Below are positions 43,768 to 55,424 of a stretch of DNA of 64,000 bases, one piece after another. Every line of letters starts with the position of its first letter. The first letter of the stretch is position 1. Source of the stretch: Lepidodermella squamata (Eukaryota > Gastrotricha); the NCBI GenBank assembly GCA_047495785.1, contig JBLDXI010000007.1, positions 1,550,001-1,614,000 of the forward strand, read 5' to 3'. The notes beneath the pieces were generated by a model. The model made no database searches. It worked only from the letters and a program-made list of their open reading frames with translations, and was not told where the DNA came from. The position numbers and the translations under genes were made by a program.

Positions 43768-45633
43768 ATTTATTTTCTGCCTCGAAGTCTAGAAAATAAT
43801 GAGATTTAAATATAATCAACATAGGACACAGGTGAGAATACATATTTCTACTTTCGGACACTATAGCGGTCTATGATTTAATAATTAAGTTGTTTACGCG
43901 AAAAAACAGGCTCAACTCATGGGCGAAACAAACTCATGACAGCAATTAAAATGCGACAAAAAATGAATGTTTAGGTGGTATTTTAGCAGGTAAACGTGAC
44001 TGCGCATTTTTAAATGATCAGTTGAACTAGAAAAACAGAAAAAACTAGGCGAAAATGGGCGAAATTATAGGTACGCATGAAATCAACGTCATATAAGTAG
44101 AGATTGTAAGTAATGTCCTTCCTTTCGCCCTAATTTTCTAACCAGGGTATGAAAGGGAAAAAATCAGATAAAAATACCGCCCAGATGGCCTCATCCACGG
44201 TGAAAATGAGGGAGTAAGTGAGGTAGGAACTAACATGTTTCACAACCGTAAAACTACCCACTACCCACCCCTCCTCATTAGTAGCCCGAAGTGTAAACAA
44301 CCCCAGTGTGGGGTTCCGATACGGGCGTAATCACCCCTTCGTTTAAAATAAAATACTGTTCTCTATGTGGCAGCAATTCTGTTTGTGTGTGAGGAAGGGT
44401 AGTAAAGTCATTTTTTCCTACATTTTCGAGCATTTTTTTAATTAATTTTAATTTTTTTCAATTTTTCAATATATAAAGTCATCACATTTACTTTGCCTAG
44501 GAAATTAAAAAATTGGCGAGAGGTTTAATTTTTTTAATTAGCCAAGCCGCTTATTCACTGGAATAGGGTGAATTTCAGCGGAATTGAATTGCTTAAAAGT
44601 TTGGATTTCCTAATTAAAAGGTGTTGGCATCCGGTAATCAGGGTAAACTTTGAATTCACGCTTCGTCAAATAGCGCAACAACAGTGCTTTTTTGGAAAAC
44701 GTAACTTAGGGAGCGGAGTAGGTTGTGAAAGCTAATGAGAAATTCAGGCCTCGATGTTGATTATTATTTACTCAACTCGCGCCTCCATTTTTGTAATAAT
44801 TTTTTTCTACGCGCAACTCAGTGAATCGTGTGCCTTATTGTATATGAAAGCTAAAACCTGGCCGGTTCAGATTTCAAGAAGAAAATATACTATTATATAC
44901 GAGCCGGCTTACGAAGACGTAGTTTGCTAAGAAGTGGTAAAGAGTGTGTTCCAAAAACTAATCCCAGGTAAAATACCCGACACGATCAATGCCATCAAAG
45001 CTGTTACTATTGGCTAACAAAAATTGACAGTTGAAGGACATTTCTAGGACGGAACCACTCGTAAAAATATATCATATATATAGAGTATAGAGCCAAATCA
45101 AATGAATGCCAATCATTCGAGTTCATTGTTATTGATTTTAGCCGCCAGAAATACTATTTACCTTATGCTTCCGCAACCCGTGACTATATTGGCTTATATC
45201 ATAGTCAAGTACTATAGGAAAATGTTCAGTCCACCAGATTAAATTATAAAAATTTAAATTTAATATAAATATTTCGAAGAAATATTAAATTTTATTAATT
45301 TTTCAATTGAATTATTTAATTAATTATTATCTTTTTTTAACAATTTAAAAAAAATTAACGAAATTGTCCATAAATAATATCGATATCATCGATTGAAAAT
45401 ATTTGTTTTTTTATCAAAAGCCGTCGTTAATTTTTAAAGCAATCTATTGAGACCAGAGTAGGACCCAAGTTCGACCCTCGCAACCCATGAAATCGATACC
45501 ATGTATTGATTGGAACAGAGAGGGCCATCAATAATTCAAGTACATCGTCACTACGTTTCTATCATGGAGTGCGCAGTTTAAAACATTTTGTCAGCCTTGA
45601 TTGAAATCTACACCTTAGCTACAGCTGTGCCTA
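43768..45633. other. Intergenic region, nothing recognised
   Basis: 1.9 kb, AT-rich, with a GC-richer block at about 44160-44345 that contains runs of CCC/GGG. TATATATA-type sequence at about 45069-45085 could be promoter-related. A lone tRNA-B-box-like AGTTCGACCCTCG lies at 45469. Confidence 0.4.
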
Positions 45634-46446
45634 ATGTCGGAGGTAATATGGAAAGAGAAAGATGCCGAGACGTTGTCTTTCTTCTCCGAACCCGTCGACA
45701 GATTCAGATCAGCCCACCATCGAGAGCGGAAATCTTCGTGCAAAAAAATTGTCTATAGCTCTCAGGTTGAAAAATCATTCGAAGGCTTTACGAAATCAAT
45801 GATTTTCAGCCTTTTATCGGCCTGGCGCCGGCTAGCTGAGCCGTCGAGAAAATCGCGGAAAGCAACCCTACTACGTCTTCAAGAAGCCTTCCAGCTCGAG
45901 GCCTTTCAAAGCGTCGACGCCTGCATTCAATTCGCAATGAACTCGCCGACTCTGCCGCGAATTTGCAGCGTAATCGGCCTTCTATTGCCGAAATATCGCC
46001 GCCATTTCGTCCAGGCGATAAATGGCTGGGGAGATATTGCTCACAGCTACGAAATAAATAAACGCGAAAGGCTGTTATCAATCATTCGACTTCAGACTAA
46101 TTTATCGAAGAAGAGTCGAGATGTTGAGAATCGCCGATTCATCGCTTTAGCAACTCAAGCGAGTCTAGATTTCGACGATTTCGCCTATTCGTTGGGTTCG
46201 ATCATAGCTAATCAAGTCGAGGAAATCGTTCATGCTAGTCGGGGTTTGACCTACGATCGGCCTGCTGCTCGCAGGAATAATTTTGAAGGCTCAACTACGT
46301 CGATTCTACCGCCTATTCAGTGGGGTTGGCAGCGAAATTGCGAGAATTGTTCCCGGCCTGGTCACCTGGCATCTCGGTGTCCTGATGTACCGGTTTGTAA
46401 TAAATGCAAAAGAACTGGCCATATTACTACAGACTGCTGGACCTGA
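45634..46446 (+). CDS. Two-CCHC zinc-knuckle protein
   Basis: A single open exon of 270 residues. Residues 30-220 are mainly helical (AWRRLAEPSRKSRKATLLRLQEAF; written in part only). The C-terminus carries two CX2CX4HX4C knuckles, CENCSRPGHLASRC and CNKCKRTGHITTDC, which end the protein. CCHC knuckles bind single-stranded nucleic acid. A helical body followed by terminal knuckles recalls retroelement Gag, so this may be a domesticated gag, but no protease or polymerase lies nearby. It could equally be a cellular RNA-binding protein. An upstream exon cannot be excluded. Confidence 0.65.
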   Translation: MSEVIWKEKDAETLSFFSEPVDRFRSAHHRERKSSCKKIVYSSQVEKSFEGFTKSMIFSLLSAWRRLAEPSRKSRKATLLRLQEAFQLEAFQSVDACIQFAMNSPTLPRICSVIGLLLPKYRRHFVQAINGWGDIAHSYEINKRERLLSIIRLQTNLSKKSRDVENRRFIALATQASLDFDDFAYSLGSIIANQVEEIVHASRGLTYDRPAARRNNFEGSTTSILPPIQWGWQRNCENCSRPGHLASRCPDVPVCNKCKRTGHITTDCWT

Positions 46447-47084
46447 AATTTGTTTTTTAGCTAATTTTAAAAATTTGGGAAATTTCGTTTTGTTTAAATT
46501 TTGAAATTTCTCGAGAACCCTTTGATTTTGTTGGGAATGGCTATAGCTTTTATGAATTTGACCTGAATAGTTGTGTTGATGACCTACATTTTCGAAATTT
46601 TAAAACACTACGGACAGCCTTTCAAAGCGTCAATTTCCATGCATTAATATGAATGACCCAGGTGAGAATTGTGAGCAATAAAAGATTGAGGGCATTAAGA
46701 GTTTTATGAATATAAGGAAATTTTATACGGTAATGAAACTAATGGCGACAAATGCGTCGGAAGCTAGGACGCCTTATCTTAGCGTTTTGTTTTGCATACC
46801 GGTTAGCGAGTTGTCTTGAGGACAAAAGCAGCTCATTAAAGATAAAGAAAAACTCACAACCGCGAGGCATTTTTAGCTTGATATTAAAACCAGAGGCAGC
46901 CTGGGGCTATTAATTATCAATTATTAAATTCTTTATTCCTTGGTCGGCTGGATCGTTTAGTAAAATGAGAACGGGAAATAATTATTTCATACATTTTTTC
47001 CGAGTTTATTCCCTTGCCTGATGTTGCTGAAAATGGATAAAAGAAATTATTGAATTGAAGCCAAAATGTTGTCGAAAAGCTTAG
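46447..47084. other. Intergenic region, nothing recognised
   Basis: 0.6 kb between convergent genes. It contains AATAAA at about 46678, which would serve the plus-strand gene. Confidence 0.4.
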
Positions 47085-49593
47085 TTATTTTGATTTTTTC
47101 GCTGTAATCAATCGACTGAAACTATTCGAAGCAGAATTGCCAAGCTTGCCAGCAGAATCGGGAAGGTAACGCCTGGTAACAGCCGAGTTGAAGAATTCAC
47201 TTTTTGCGCTGTTGTCGAGACTTTGCGAGCCGGGAAATCGAAGAAAAATTCCGCCGTTCCCCAGAACTCGAAGTTGAACCCTTTGCTGCCTTAATTTAAC
47301 AACTTGCTGAGCAATATCTTCCAGGCTTTGATCTTCAGGTGTTTCGACGTCCGGAATCGAAAGTTGAGCAGTCGAAACATTAGGCATTTGAGCCCCGTTT
47401 TGCCCCAATTTGCCTAGAAAGAAGAAATAAATTATAAACAAGTAAAATTCGCAAAAATTAAAATTGTACCCAGAGGGATCGAAAAAGTTGGAGATCCAGC
47501 ATTATTTTGCGATGAACTCGGAATTGACGGCTGGTTGGAAATCGGGCCAGGGATTAATGGTGATTTAGTGGAAACCATGCTGCCCAAAACAACTGAACTA
47601 GAACTGCTCGGATTGGCCTGACCAGAGTTCTGACTTTTCAATTCCAGGGGAGAATTAGGTTTTGCTGGATTCAATCCTGGAATATCACAATAATTGTCCA
47701 ATTTCTTATCAATTTTTCAATTTTCAACTCACCTTGATCGTTTTGCTGTTTCGAAGCCGCGAGATCAGCCAGGTGCGTTTGAACGAAATTCGTCAAATTT
47801 TTCGCCTCCTGCTTCGTCATCATAATCACGCCATTTTCATTACCATTTTTAGTAGAATTGATCAATTTAAGCAGATTTGGATCTGTCGCGCTTGATTTAC
47901 CGTCAGTTTCAGGAGCGACCAGTAGTAAATTCGTGAAATTCTTCGGGATGAACGACAGGTTCGAACTCAAATTGTTGTTATTCACGACGACAATCATAGT
48001 TCCAGCAGCCGCTGCTGCGGCACTAACAGGCGGCGGGTCTCGGGTGTTGTTCAAATTGGTCACGCTGAGTAGGATAGGTTCAGACTTCCCAGACGCATTA
48101 TTAGGCGCCATCATTACGGCTACAACAGCAGCGGATGAGTTAGACCCAAGGCCATTGCTATCATTCTGGATTAGACTGGTTTTGATTGGGATTTGCTTGG
48201 CAGCTGGTAAACTGGGTGATTCGGGGGCTGTCGAAGCAGGTGGAGTCGCTGCAGAAGTCAAGCGTACTGTTGTAGTTTCTAAAATTAAAATCGAACTTTT
48301 TAAAAATTTTGAATTTTTAAATACATTTTAATTTTAATTTTTAAAATTTTGAATTTTGATGAAAAAATTGAATTTTCTTCTCCCACCTGTGGTAGCTGAT
48401 GTGGCTGGGGTCAACTTCGGAGCTTCCGTAGCAGCAGTCTCTTTTTTCTGAGCCTCAGTCTCTGCTTTTTGTGTTGATTTAGCCACTTCTGAAGCCGCTG
48501 GCGGGGTTGACTTGACAGAATCACTTGCTTGATTATTCGAAACAGCTGGATTTCCTAGAACAATGGTCACCTTGGAAGGTACAGCTGGGGTCGAACCCTG
48601 TTTGGCTGAACTGGCCATTGTAGGAGTTGAGTGATGGGCCTTTTCATCCGATTTCCCTGTCGACCCAGCCGCTGCTGCGTTTCCTAGCAATCCATGCTTC
48701 GTTGAACCTCCAGACGGAGCTGGGGAAGATTTAGACCCACTCGCAGTGCTTTGACCAGCTTTGCCAATTGAACCGGAATGTGGGGTCGATTTTCCAGGGA
48801 CTGGACTGGAACCTGAATGGGCGTTTCCAAGTTTCGGAACTTCAGGAGTTCCGGCCTTACCCGATCCAGTTGTCGCCTTGGCCGTACTGCCACCGGCCTT
48901 TTGAGTACTTTGACCTGGTTTCAAAGTGGTACCTGATACATGAGCGTTTCCCATCTTCGGAATTTCAGCCGAGTTAGTTTTAGTGGATCCACTGGAAGGT
49001 TTAGCAGTAGAACCGGCAGGCTTGCCACTTGGTGTTGTCCCAGCCTGTTTTTGAGTACTGCCTGGTTTCGAGGTGGAACCTAAAGCGACCTGGGCATTTC
49101 CAAGCTTCGGCATATCAACCTTGGTCGAAGCACCCGAGTTCGGTGTAGTTCGAATCGAAGATCCAGAACTTACTGGCTTGGCGGTTGAGCCGGTCTGAAC
49201 CTTGGCATTTCCAAGTTTCGGGACTTCAACCGAGCTAGCTTTCGTTGATCCACCCGAGGAACCCTTCTGGGTGGTTCCACCAGCTGTTTTCATTGAACTT
49301 GCTGGCTTTTGGGTGGAGCTAGGCAATACTTGAGCATTGCCTAGCTTTATCGGGACTTCATTTCCTTTTGGCTTACTGCTAGTACCCGTTGCTACCGATT
49401 TTGTGGTGGAGGCTGCTTTGGAAGTTGAACCAACTTTTAAAGGGGTGGCCACCGCTCTTTTCTCGCGAATCAAATCAGTCGAAAATGCTATGAAAAAAAT
49501 ATTTAAGCCTTGAGTTTTTTTGTGATTTTTTCATAATATACCTGAATGATAGCAGCTGATTGTTAGTATTACGAAAATATAAGATAAATACAT
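47085..49593 (-). CDS. Secreted Ser/Thr/Gly-rich repetitive protein (mucin- or matrix-like)
   Basis: Exons are 49593-49542, 49487-48387, 48278-47733, 47676-47470 and 47413-47085; 744 residues. Exon 1 encodes a signal peptide (MYLSYIFVILTISCYHS). A possible furin site (REKR) follows, about residue 25. Exon 2 encodes at least five imperfect repeats of about 40 residues built on (V/I/M)PK(L/M)GNA(Q/K/H)V followed by (G)STxKPxS and a Ser/Thr/Gly/Lys spacer, with two weaker units. Exons 3-5 are rich in Asn, Ser and Pro with many NxS/T sites. Such composition suits heavy O-glycosylation in a mucin, cuticle or house-type matrix. No known domain is present. A hydrophobic C-terminal anchor is not evident. 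Confidence 0.75.
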
Positions 49594-50413
49594 CTGAAAT
49601 TTCCGGCCGATGAAAAAATACTAACCGATTTGAGGCCAATCTGGTGCCCTTTGATCATTTAAATATTCCGACCCGTCTGGGCCTAACCGATTATTGAGGT
49701 GCGTGCGCGCTTAATTGCAGGTAATTACATTTATTGATTTCGCACCTGGTTCAGGAACGATTTTTTCGCCTTTGCGATGATGCGCTGATGCGATGATGAT
49801 CACGTGACTGATGATGCTATGAAAAAAGACCTTGTCATGTACATGTAGCATGGCGGCAAGTTGGATTATGGATTGTTAGCTAGGAAATGCGCCTTAAAGT
49901 TCTGAAAATATTTACTCAGCCAACAGATGTGCTAAAATTGATATTGATATCCACTGCGACTTAACGCTGCTTTCTGCCTCGGTTTATATTTATGTTTTTC
50001 TTAGTTTTTGCTGGGGCATGTGCGATTTAAAAATTATTCCGTGATTTTTATCAGATTATACAGGCTAATAAACGGAACAAACTTCGAGAATAACACCACT
50101 CGATCTATGACTCGCCAGTATTTCTTTTCCTGATAAACTACGCCATTGCTGTGGTGACCAACAAATTCCTCAATTCGTAATACTTGACTGTAGTAATAGC
50201 ATATGTTCGGTCATCATCGATTAACTGTTCATTCGAATTCGTATCTCAATCATCCTATTTCCCTATATAGTATTTTGCTCGCACTCTGGCCGCGACACTG
50301 GCTAGTTATGCACCTCAAGTGGAAAGAACTTGAATACTTTATACCTTTAATATACTAGGTCATTATCAGAAACAGCAGTTTAATCGCATGAATTGAGTTT
50401 AAAATCATAGAAT
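49594..50413. other. Divergent intergenic region
   Basis: 0.8 kb between the repetitive secreted protein (minus) and stomatin (plus). It should carry both promoters. A short ATGATGATC/GCGATGATG-rich stretch lies at 49778-49815. No other feature seen. Confidence 0.4.
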
Positions 50414-51430
50414 ATGGGCGCTGGTGAATGCTGCCTTAAAGCGTGCTCCATTATATTATTCATTTTCACGCTTCCGTTTTCCCTTCTCTGTGCCATTCGA
50501 ATCGTTCAGGAATACGAGCGCGCCGTTTTATTCCGCCTAGGGTAAGATATTTTGCTCAAAAATAATTTCCATTTTTCGGAATTTTTTGTTATGAAAATAA
50601 TTTAAATTTTAAATTTTTTCAATTTCACAACAACTGTTAACTCTAGATTTTTGAAGGCAGATGAAATTATTTCTATGATTTTCTGAATTTTTTTTCTCAA
50701 ACAGGCGAATCCAAGGAGGTGCTCGTGGGCCTGGTATGTTCTTCGTTTTTCCCTGCATCGATAAAATAACTGTAGTCGACCTCCGAACGCGAACATTCGA
50801 TGTCCCACCCCAGGAAATTCTCACCAAGGACTCAGTAACAGTCGCAGTCGACTCAGTCGTGTATTACCGAGTCCACAATGCTGACGTAGCTGTCACCAAA
50901 GTCGAAGATTACGAACGCAGCACGCATTTATTAGCCGCTACCACACTTCGGACAATTCTAGGCATGAAAAGCCTTGCTGAGATTTTGTCGGATCGAGAGC
51001 AAATCACCCACTCGTTGAGCCACATGTTGGACGAAGGCACTGAGCCGTGGGGTATTAAGGTGGAACGAGTCGAACTCACCGACGTCCGCCTGCCTCTCGA
51101 TATGCAACGCCACATGGTATGCGTGAAATTTTAAGCTGGATTAATTTAACTGTTTATTTATAGGCTGCTGAGGCGGAAGCTACAAGAGAGGCCCGTGCGA
51201 AGGTGATCAGCGCCGAGGGTGAGCAGAAGGCGTCGCGGGCGCTCAAAGAAGCCGCCGATGTGATGAGCGACTCGCCGAGTGCCATTCAGCTGCGCTACTT
51301 GCAAACACTTCACGACATATCGACCGAAAACAATTCGACGATAATATTCCCGATACCGCTTGAGCTGTTCCGATCGTGGATGCCGCATAATACCGCCGCC
51401 ATTAGTCAACCACCTGTTGAGAAACTCTAG
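50414..51430 (+). CDS. Stomatin (band 7 / SPFH protein)
   Basis: Exons are 50414-50541, 50705-51116 and 51164-51430. Phases agree; about 268 residues, typical of stomatins. The N-terminus has Cys residues for palmitoylation and a hairpin membrane segment (IILFIFTLPFSLLCAI). VQEYERAVLFRLG, GGARGPGMFFVFPCIDK, VDLRTRTFDVPPQEILTKDSV and the RAKVISAEGEQKAS region are stomatin hallmarks. Stomatins form oligomers on the inner leaflet and modulate channels, such as acid-sensing and DEG/ENaC types. AATAAA lies at about 51568. Confidence 0.95.
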
Positions 51431-54400
51431 TCGTTTCATTGTTACATCAGCTGCTGTTTGATTTTGTATACGGGTTTCACTTTTTTTCGATCGCCTCATC
51501 CTTGTTACTGGCTTTTCGATTTTCATTTCTTTTGGATTGTCGTCTTTTTTTAGCACTTTTGAAATCGAAATAAAATCGTGAACTGAGGTTCAATCGAGCT
51601 ATTTTCATCGTCATGTGAAAGGTGGAATTTTATCGACGAACAACTCCTGAAAATAAATTCCTTGATCATGAAAATATTGGAAAAAAATAATTACGAGACT
51701 ACCATTTCGACGTAATTAGAAGTAAAAAATCAGCGTTGACTCAGAAAATTTTGATGATTTAGAGCATGGCGAGGAACGCGATTTCTCATCAGGTTGGCAA
51801 ATTTTGTGATTTTACCATTTTTACCTGATTTTTTGTGATTTTTGGAACTTTTTACACAAAAGTGGAGGAAATCTCCAACTGTACAACCAAAATCTTAATG
51901 TCGTACAACTAAAAATCTCCGGTTCGTACAACCTAATATTTATTGGTGTAATATCTTTCGACCGTACAACTTTCAATTAAAATCATGTGATTTATCTTTA
52001 TTCGTACAACATACATCTCTCATGTGTACAACCAGTGCCAGATCATGACTGCTAAAATTTACCATTGGTCCCAAGGAAAAAAACAGGGTCCACCTGTAGT
52101 TTTTCATCTGAGTTGCCAAAATTTCATCGGGCCCCTAGGCCTAACTTACTAATTGAGGATTACACTGTGTATAACACGTTAAAAACGGATCACTTCATCC
52201 CACACATTTAAATGAGGATTTTTGATTTTGATTTTTTTTATCTATTGATGGGCGGTAAGTACCTTATTTTTACTTCTGAGCAAATTTGAAGGCCCATGAT
52301 GGTGATGATGACCTACCAGGTGCCCCGTATATTACACTATTTCCGAAGAAAACGCGAAAAAAGTCACCGACCTAGCCCGGCGCCGCTTGCTATAATCAAG
52401 ACGGGAAGTGTAAAATTTTGTGCACCCCGCTGCTACACAAGAAGCCCACAGACGTCTTACAGAAGTGCGTTTAAAGGATCAAACAGCAGCAAAATGGGTC
52501 TCATGCCCGCCTGTGGTGAAAGCTTTGGAACCCGCGCGTGAATATCTTCAACACGTACAACTTAGTGAAAAATGTCTTTTACTCGTACAACAGGTGGCGC
52601 TTCGCGCGAAAATGAGGCGGCTTGCGTGCCACCTCTGGCGCTCGTTATGAAGTAAAAGGCGGATCCACACGCTTTCGCTTATCGACCTCTTGACTATGAA
52701 AAACAAATGCTTCATTGTCTCTTTTCCTCGCCTATAGCCTTCTGGGTTTTTAGGAAACCCGAATACCAAATCTATCAGAAATCTATCAGAAGGCTTGTTA
52801 GAAGGTTCATCAGACAATGCTTAATACGACCAGGTTTGACCAGCTTTTACTTTGGTCAGTCATCATCCATCCTAAGAAACGCGGTCGCAAGGCTGGTATA
52901 GCCACAACCCTGATATGTGTGCCGTGGCAGCCGAAAAAAGCGGCGAGGTCGTAGCAGAGAAATGGCAGCAACCGGTTTTGAATAGTTGGGTGGTTGTACG
53001 AATGAGAGACTTTTGATGTTACATTGAATCAACAAAACATTAAATAAAAGTTGTACGATCGGAAGACTTTAAAAATTAAATTAAATTGGTTGTATGTCCG
53101 GAAGATTTTTCGGTTGTACGGAAAAATATACGGGTTGTATGAAAAAAGATACAGCCCAAAAGTGGGCCAATTAGCGAGTAATATTGTCGCTCATTTGCAT
53201 ATAGGTCATCTGCCCTGTGGGTTCTCTATGTAATTTGCTATTTTGTGTATAAAAATTGCTCAGCAACCTTAATCACCGTATAATTGCGACATTCGGTAGA
53301 CGAATACGCAAGATGACCTTGGCAAAGTAATCCTATACCGATCTTGGTATAAACAAATGAAAATTATTATTTATTAAAAATTATTACGGATTTTTTTATA
53401 TCATGTTAATCCCAAGTTTGGGACATTTAAGATCCATCTCAACATCCCGTGAACCGCAATTGTTTTGTAGGCATGAGTTGACATGCACTTGACACATTTC
53501 AACAGCCACTGGGCTTTAATCCAAAAGCAGCTATAAATTACGACGCGGCAAACTGCTTGTTTATTACAGGGCTAGTGTGTGTGTGTGTTGGCGAAAAGCC
53601 GCGCGCGCGCGCCAACAACCTGTCATCTGCTGTTTCGAAAATCCTATTAATAAACACGCGCGGTAACAGCAACGAAAAACGGCGCGAGATTCAAACTCTC
53701 AAAATAGCAAATCTCACAAACATGTGACGATTCTCCACCAAATTGCGTTTTCATCTACTTATGATATCATCTTTGTTTTAATTGTTCAAAGAAAATCGCT
53801 AAAACAGACGTGACAAAATTTCAAGTGATAACTTCTCGGTATTATTATTAGCTTTTATTATATTGCTATCTCAAACACACGCTGTCGCAAATCCGTGACA
53901 AAACACCTTTTGTTTGCCATCTAGGACATATGCGCGCACACTGTTCCGCCATCACTCCGCTGGCATATGCGCGCGGGCCAGATTATTTTGGCGCTATTGT
54001 CAAGTAAAAACTGGCATTTTTCAATTTTTTTCATGTAATTACCGGCATATACCATTCGAATCAGGGCGAATTGCTCTTTCGAACGATATAGGTCTTAAAA
54101 TACGTGATTTTTCTTTGAAAATAACCATATTTCGAGGGGTTTCCGAATATTTTCTTATAATTATTGTTATGCTGCGATGTTCCAATTTGCATAAACGCCA
54201 AATTCCACACCAACATCGACGTAATACCTTATAACGCACCGGCGTCGATACATATACTGCGGCTATTTGATGGCTGTTATTATGACATTATAGCCCTAAC
54301 CGCTGCCTTAATACTAAGCCTGCTATAGTATACTGACCACAAGCACGGTTAAGCAAGAGCATTTCTCGTGCTGCTCATCAAGCTGTTTTGTACGCGTATG

Positions 54401-55424
54401 TATGTGTGCGTGGGCTTGGGTTTCTTTACTCCTTGTTCTCGTAGATCGGGATAATATTAATGTTAAATAAGCAATAATAGCTGTTATGTGCTGATGCCTA
54501 CGCTGCTCGAGTGTTTAGTCAGCCTTGCTCGCGAGCGCATCACAGGTTCGTGCGTACATTTAGTGCTTTCCTTTGATAAATAGCTGTGATAGGCCGGTAT
54601 GTCATTAGAGTCGCCAAATATAAGTATTATGCCCTCAAAATAATTTCGAAGATGTTTTCCTTAAAATCTCAAACAATCCGAGATTTTCTGCAAATTATTT
54701 ACGCCTCTTTTTTGCAAAATTTGACATTTTGAGATTTCTTGTTTGAATCAAGTCTTCTTTATCAACGATCTGAGTCATATTTTATGGCGATTCATTTTTA
54801 TTAGCTGCGCAGAGATAAAGCAACATTTTATACCTATTTAATTGTCCTGAGAATGAGAGATGACCCTGAGACATTTTTTTGCTGTGCTCTCTTACGTAAT
54901 AAAATCTCAGTCCTCCGCCTTGCTATTGCCATCTCACCTATTTTGTCTATCCTCATTTTATTATTAATATTATTATGTTTGGCACTGCGATGGCAATAAA
55001 AACGCGCGTATTTATCTGACCCGTCACTCGACCAGACGCAAGATTTAGCCTACTATCTATGACCCACACGCCATAAAAATAGAGGTCATTTGAATGCTAT
55101 CTCTTACCTACTAATTTTTAGTATTCACTGATTGGTGTTAGAAATATCATTACAGATTTTTCATGTTAAGGGCGAGGAAGGCTTTATTTAAGGTGGATCG
55201 AATCGATTTTTAATTTTTATAATTAATAAGCGAAGCGACGTAGTATTATCTTTAATTTAGATTTCATTTTTCTGTGACGTTTCGGCCCTCGCTGAGACCA
55301 TCTTCAAACTAGATTACTAGCCTTTAAATTCAAAGTGATACTAAGTTGCTTCTCTTTTCAATTCCCAATTTATTTCGTTTTTTTTCAAATTTTTTAGAAA
55401 ATATTTTGATCTCTCTTTCGTCGA
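51431..55424. other. 4-kb gene-poor region with foldback element D
   Basis: The element at 51881-53139 occupies the first third. At 53575-53625 a (GT)n tract and a GC alternating tract form a hairpin (GTTGGCG...CGCCAAC). From 53700 to 55400 I see no gene; frames are short and AT-rich. Confidence 0.5.
51881..53139. mobile_element. Foldback-like element D (GTACAAC arrays)
   Basis: Direct GTACAAC copies lie at 51881, 51903, 51926, 51964, 52004, 52026, 52553 and 52584, usually preceded by TC or AC. Inverse forms GTTGTAC/GTTGTAT lie at 52993, 53050, 53089, 53113 and 53133. The interior (about 52290-52930) has short GC-richer frames without recognisable domains. Terminal repeats and target duplication are not resolved. 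Confidence 0.68.

Noticed and set aside
45440-45500. tRNA-like B box AGTTCGACCC
   Set aside because: No A box or pairing stems at proper distance.
52296-52901. Short GC-richer frames inside element D, considered as a transposase remnant
   Set aside because: Frames are under 95 residues, overlapping on both strands, with no DDE or helix-turn-helix pattern.
53575-53625. (GT)n and alternating GC tract with hairpin
   Set aside because: Simple-sequence DNA that can form Z-DNA or a hairpin; nothing beyond composition supports a function.
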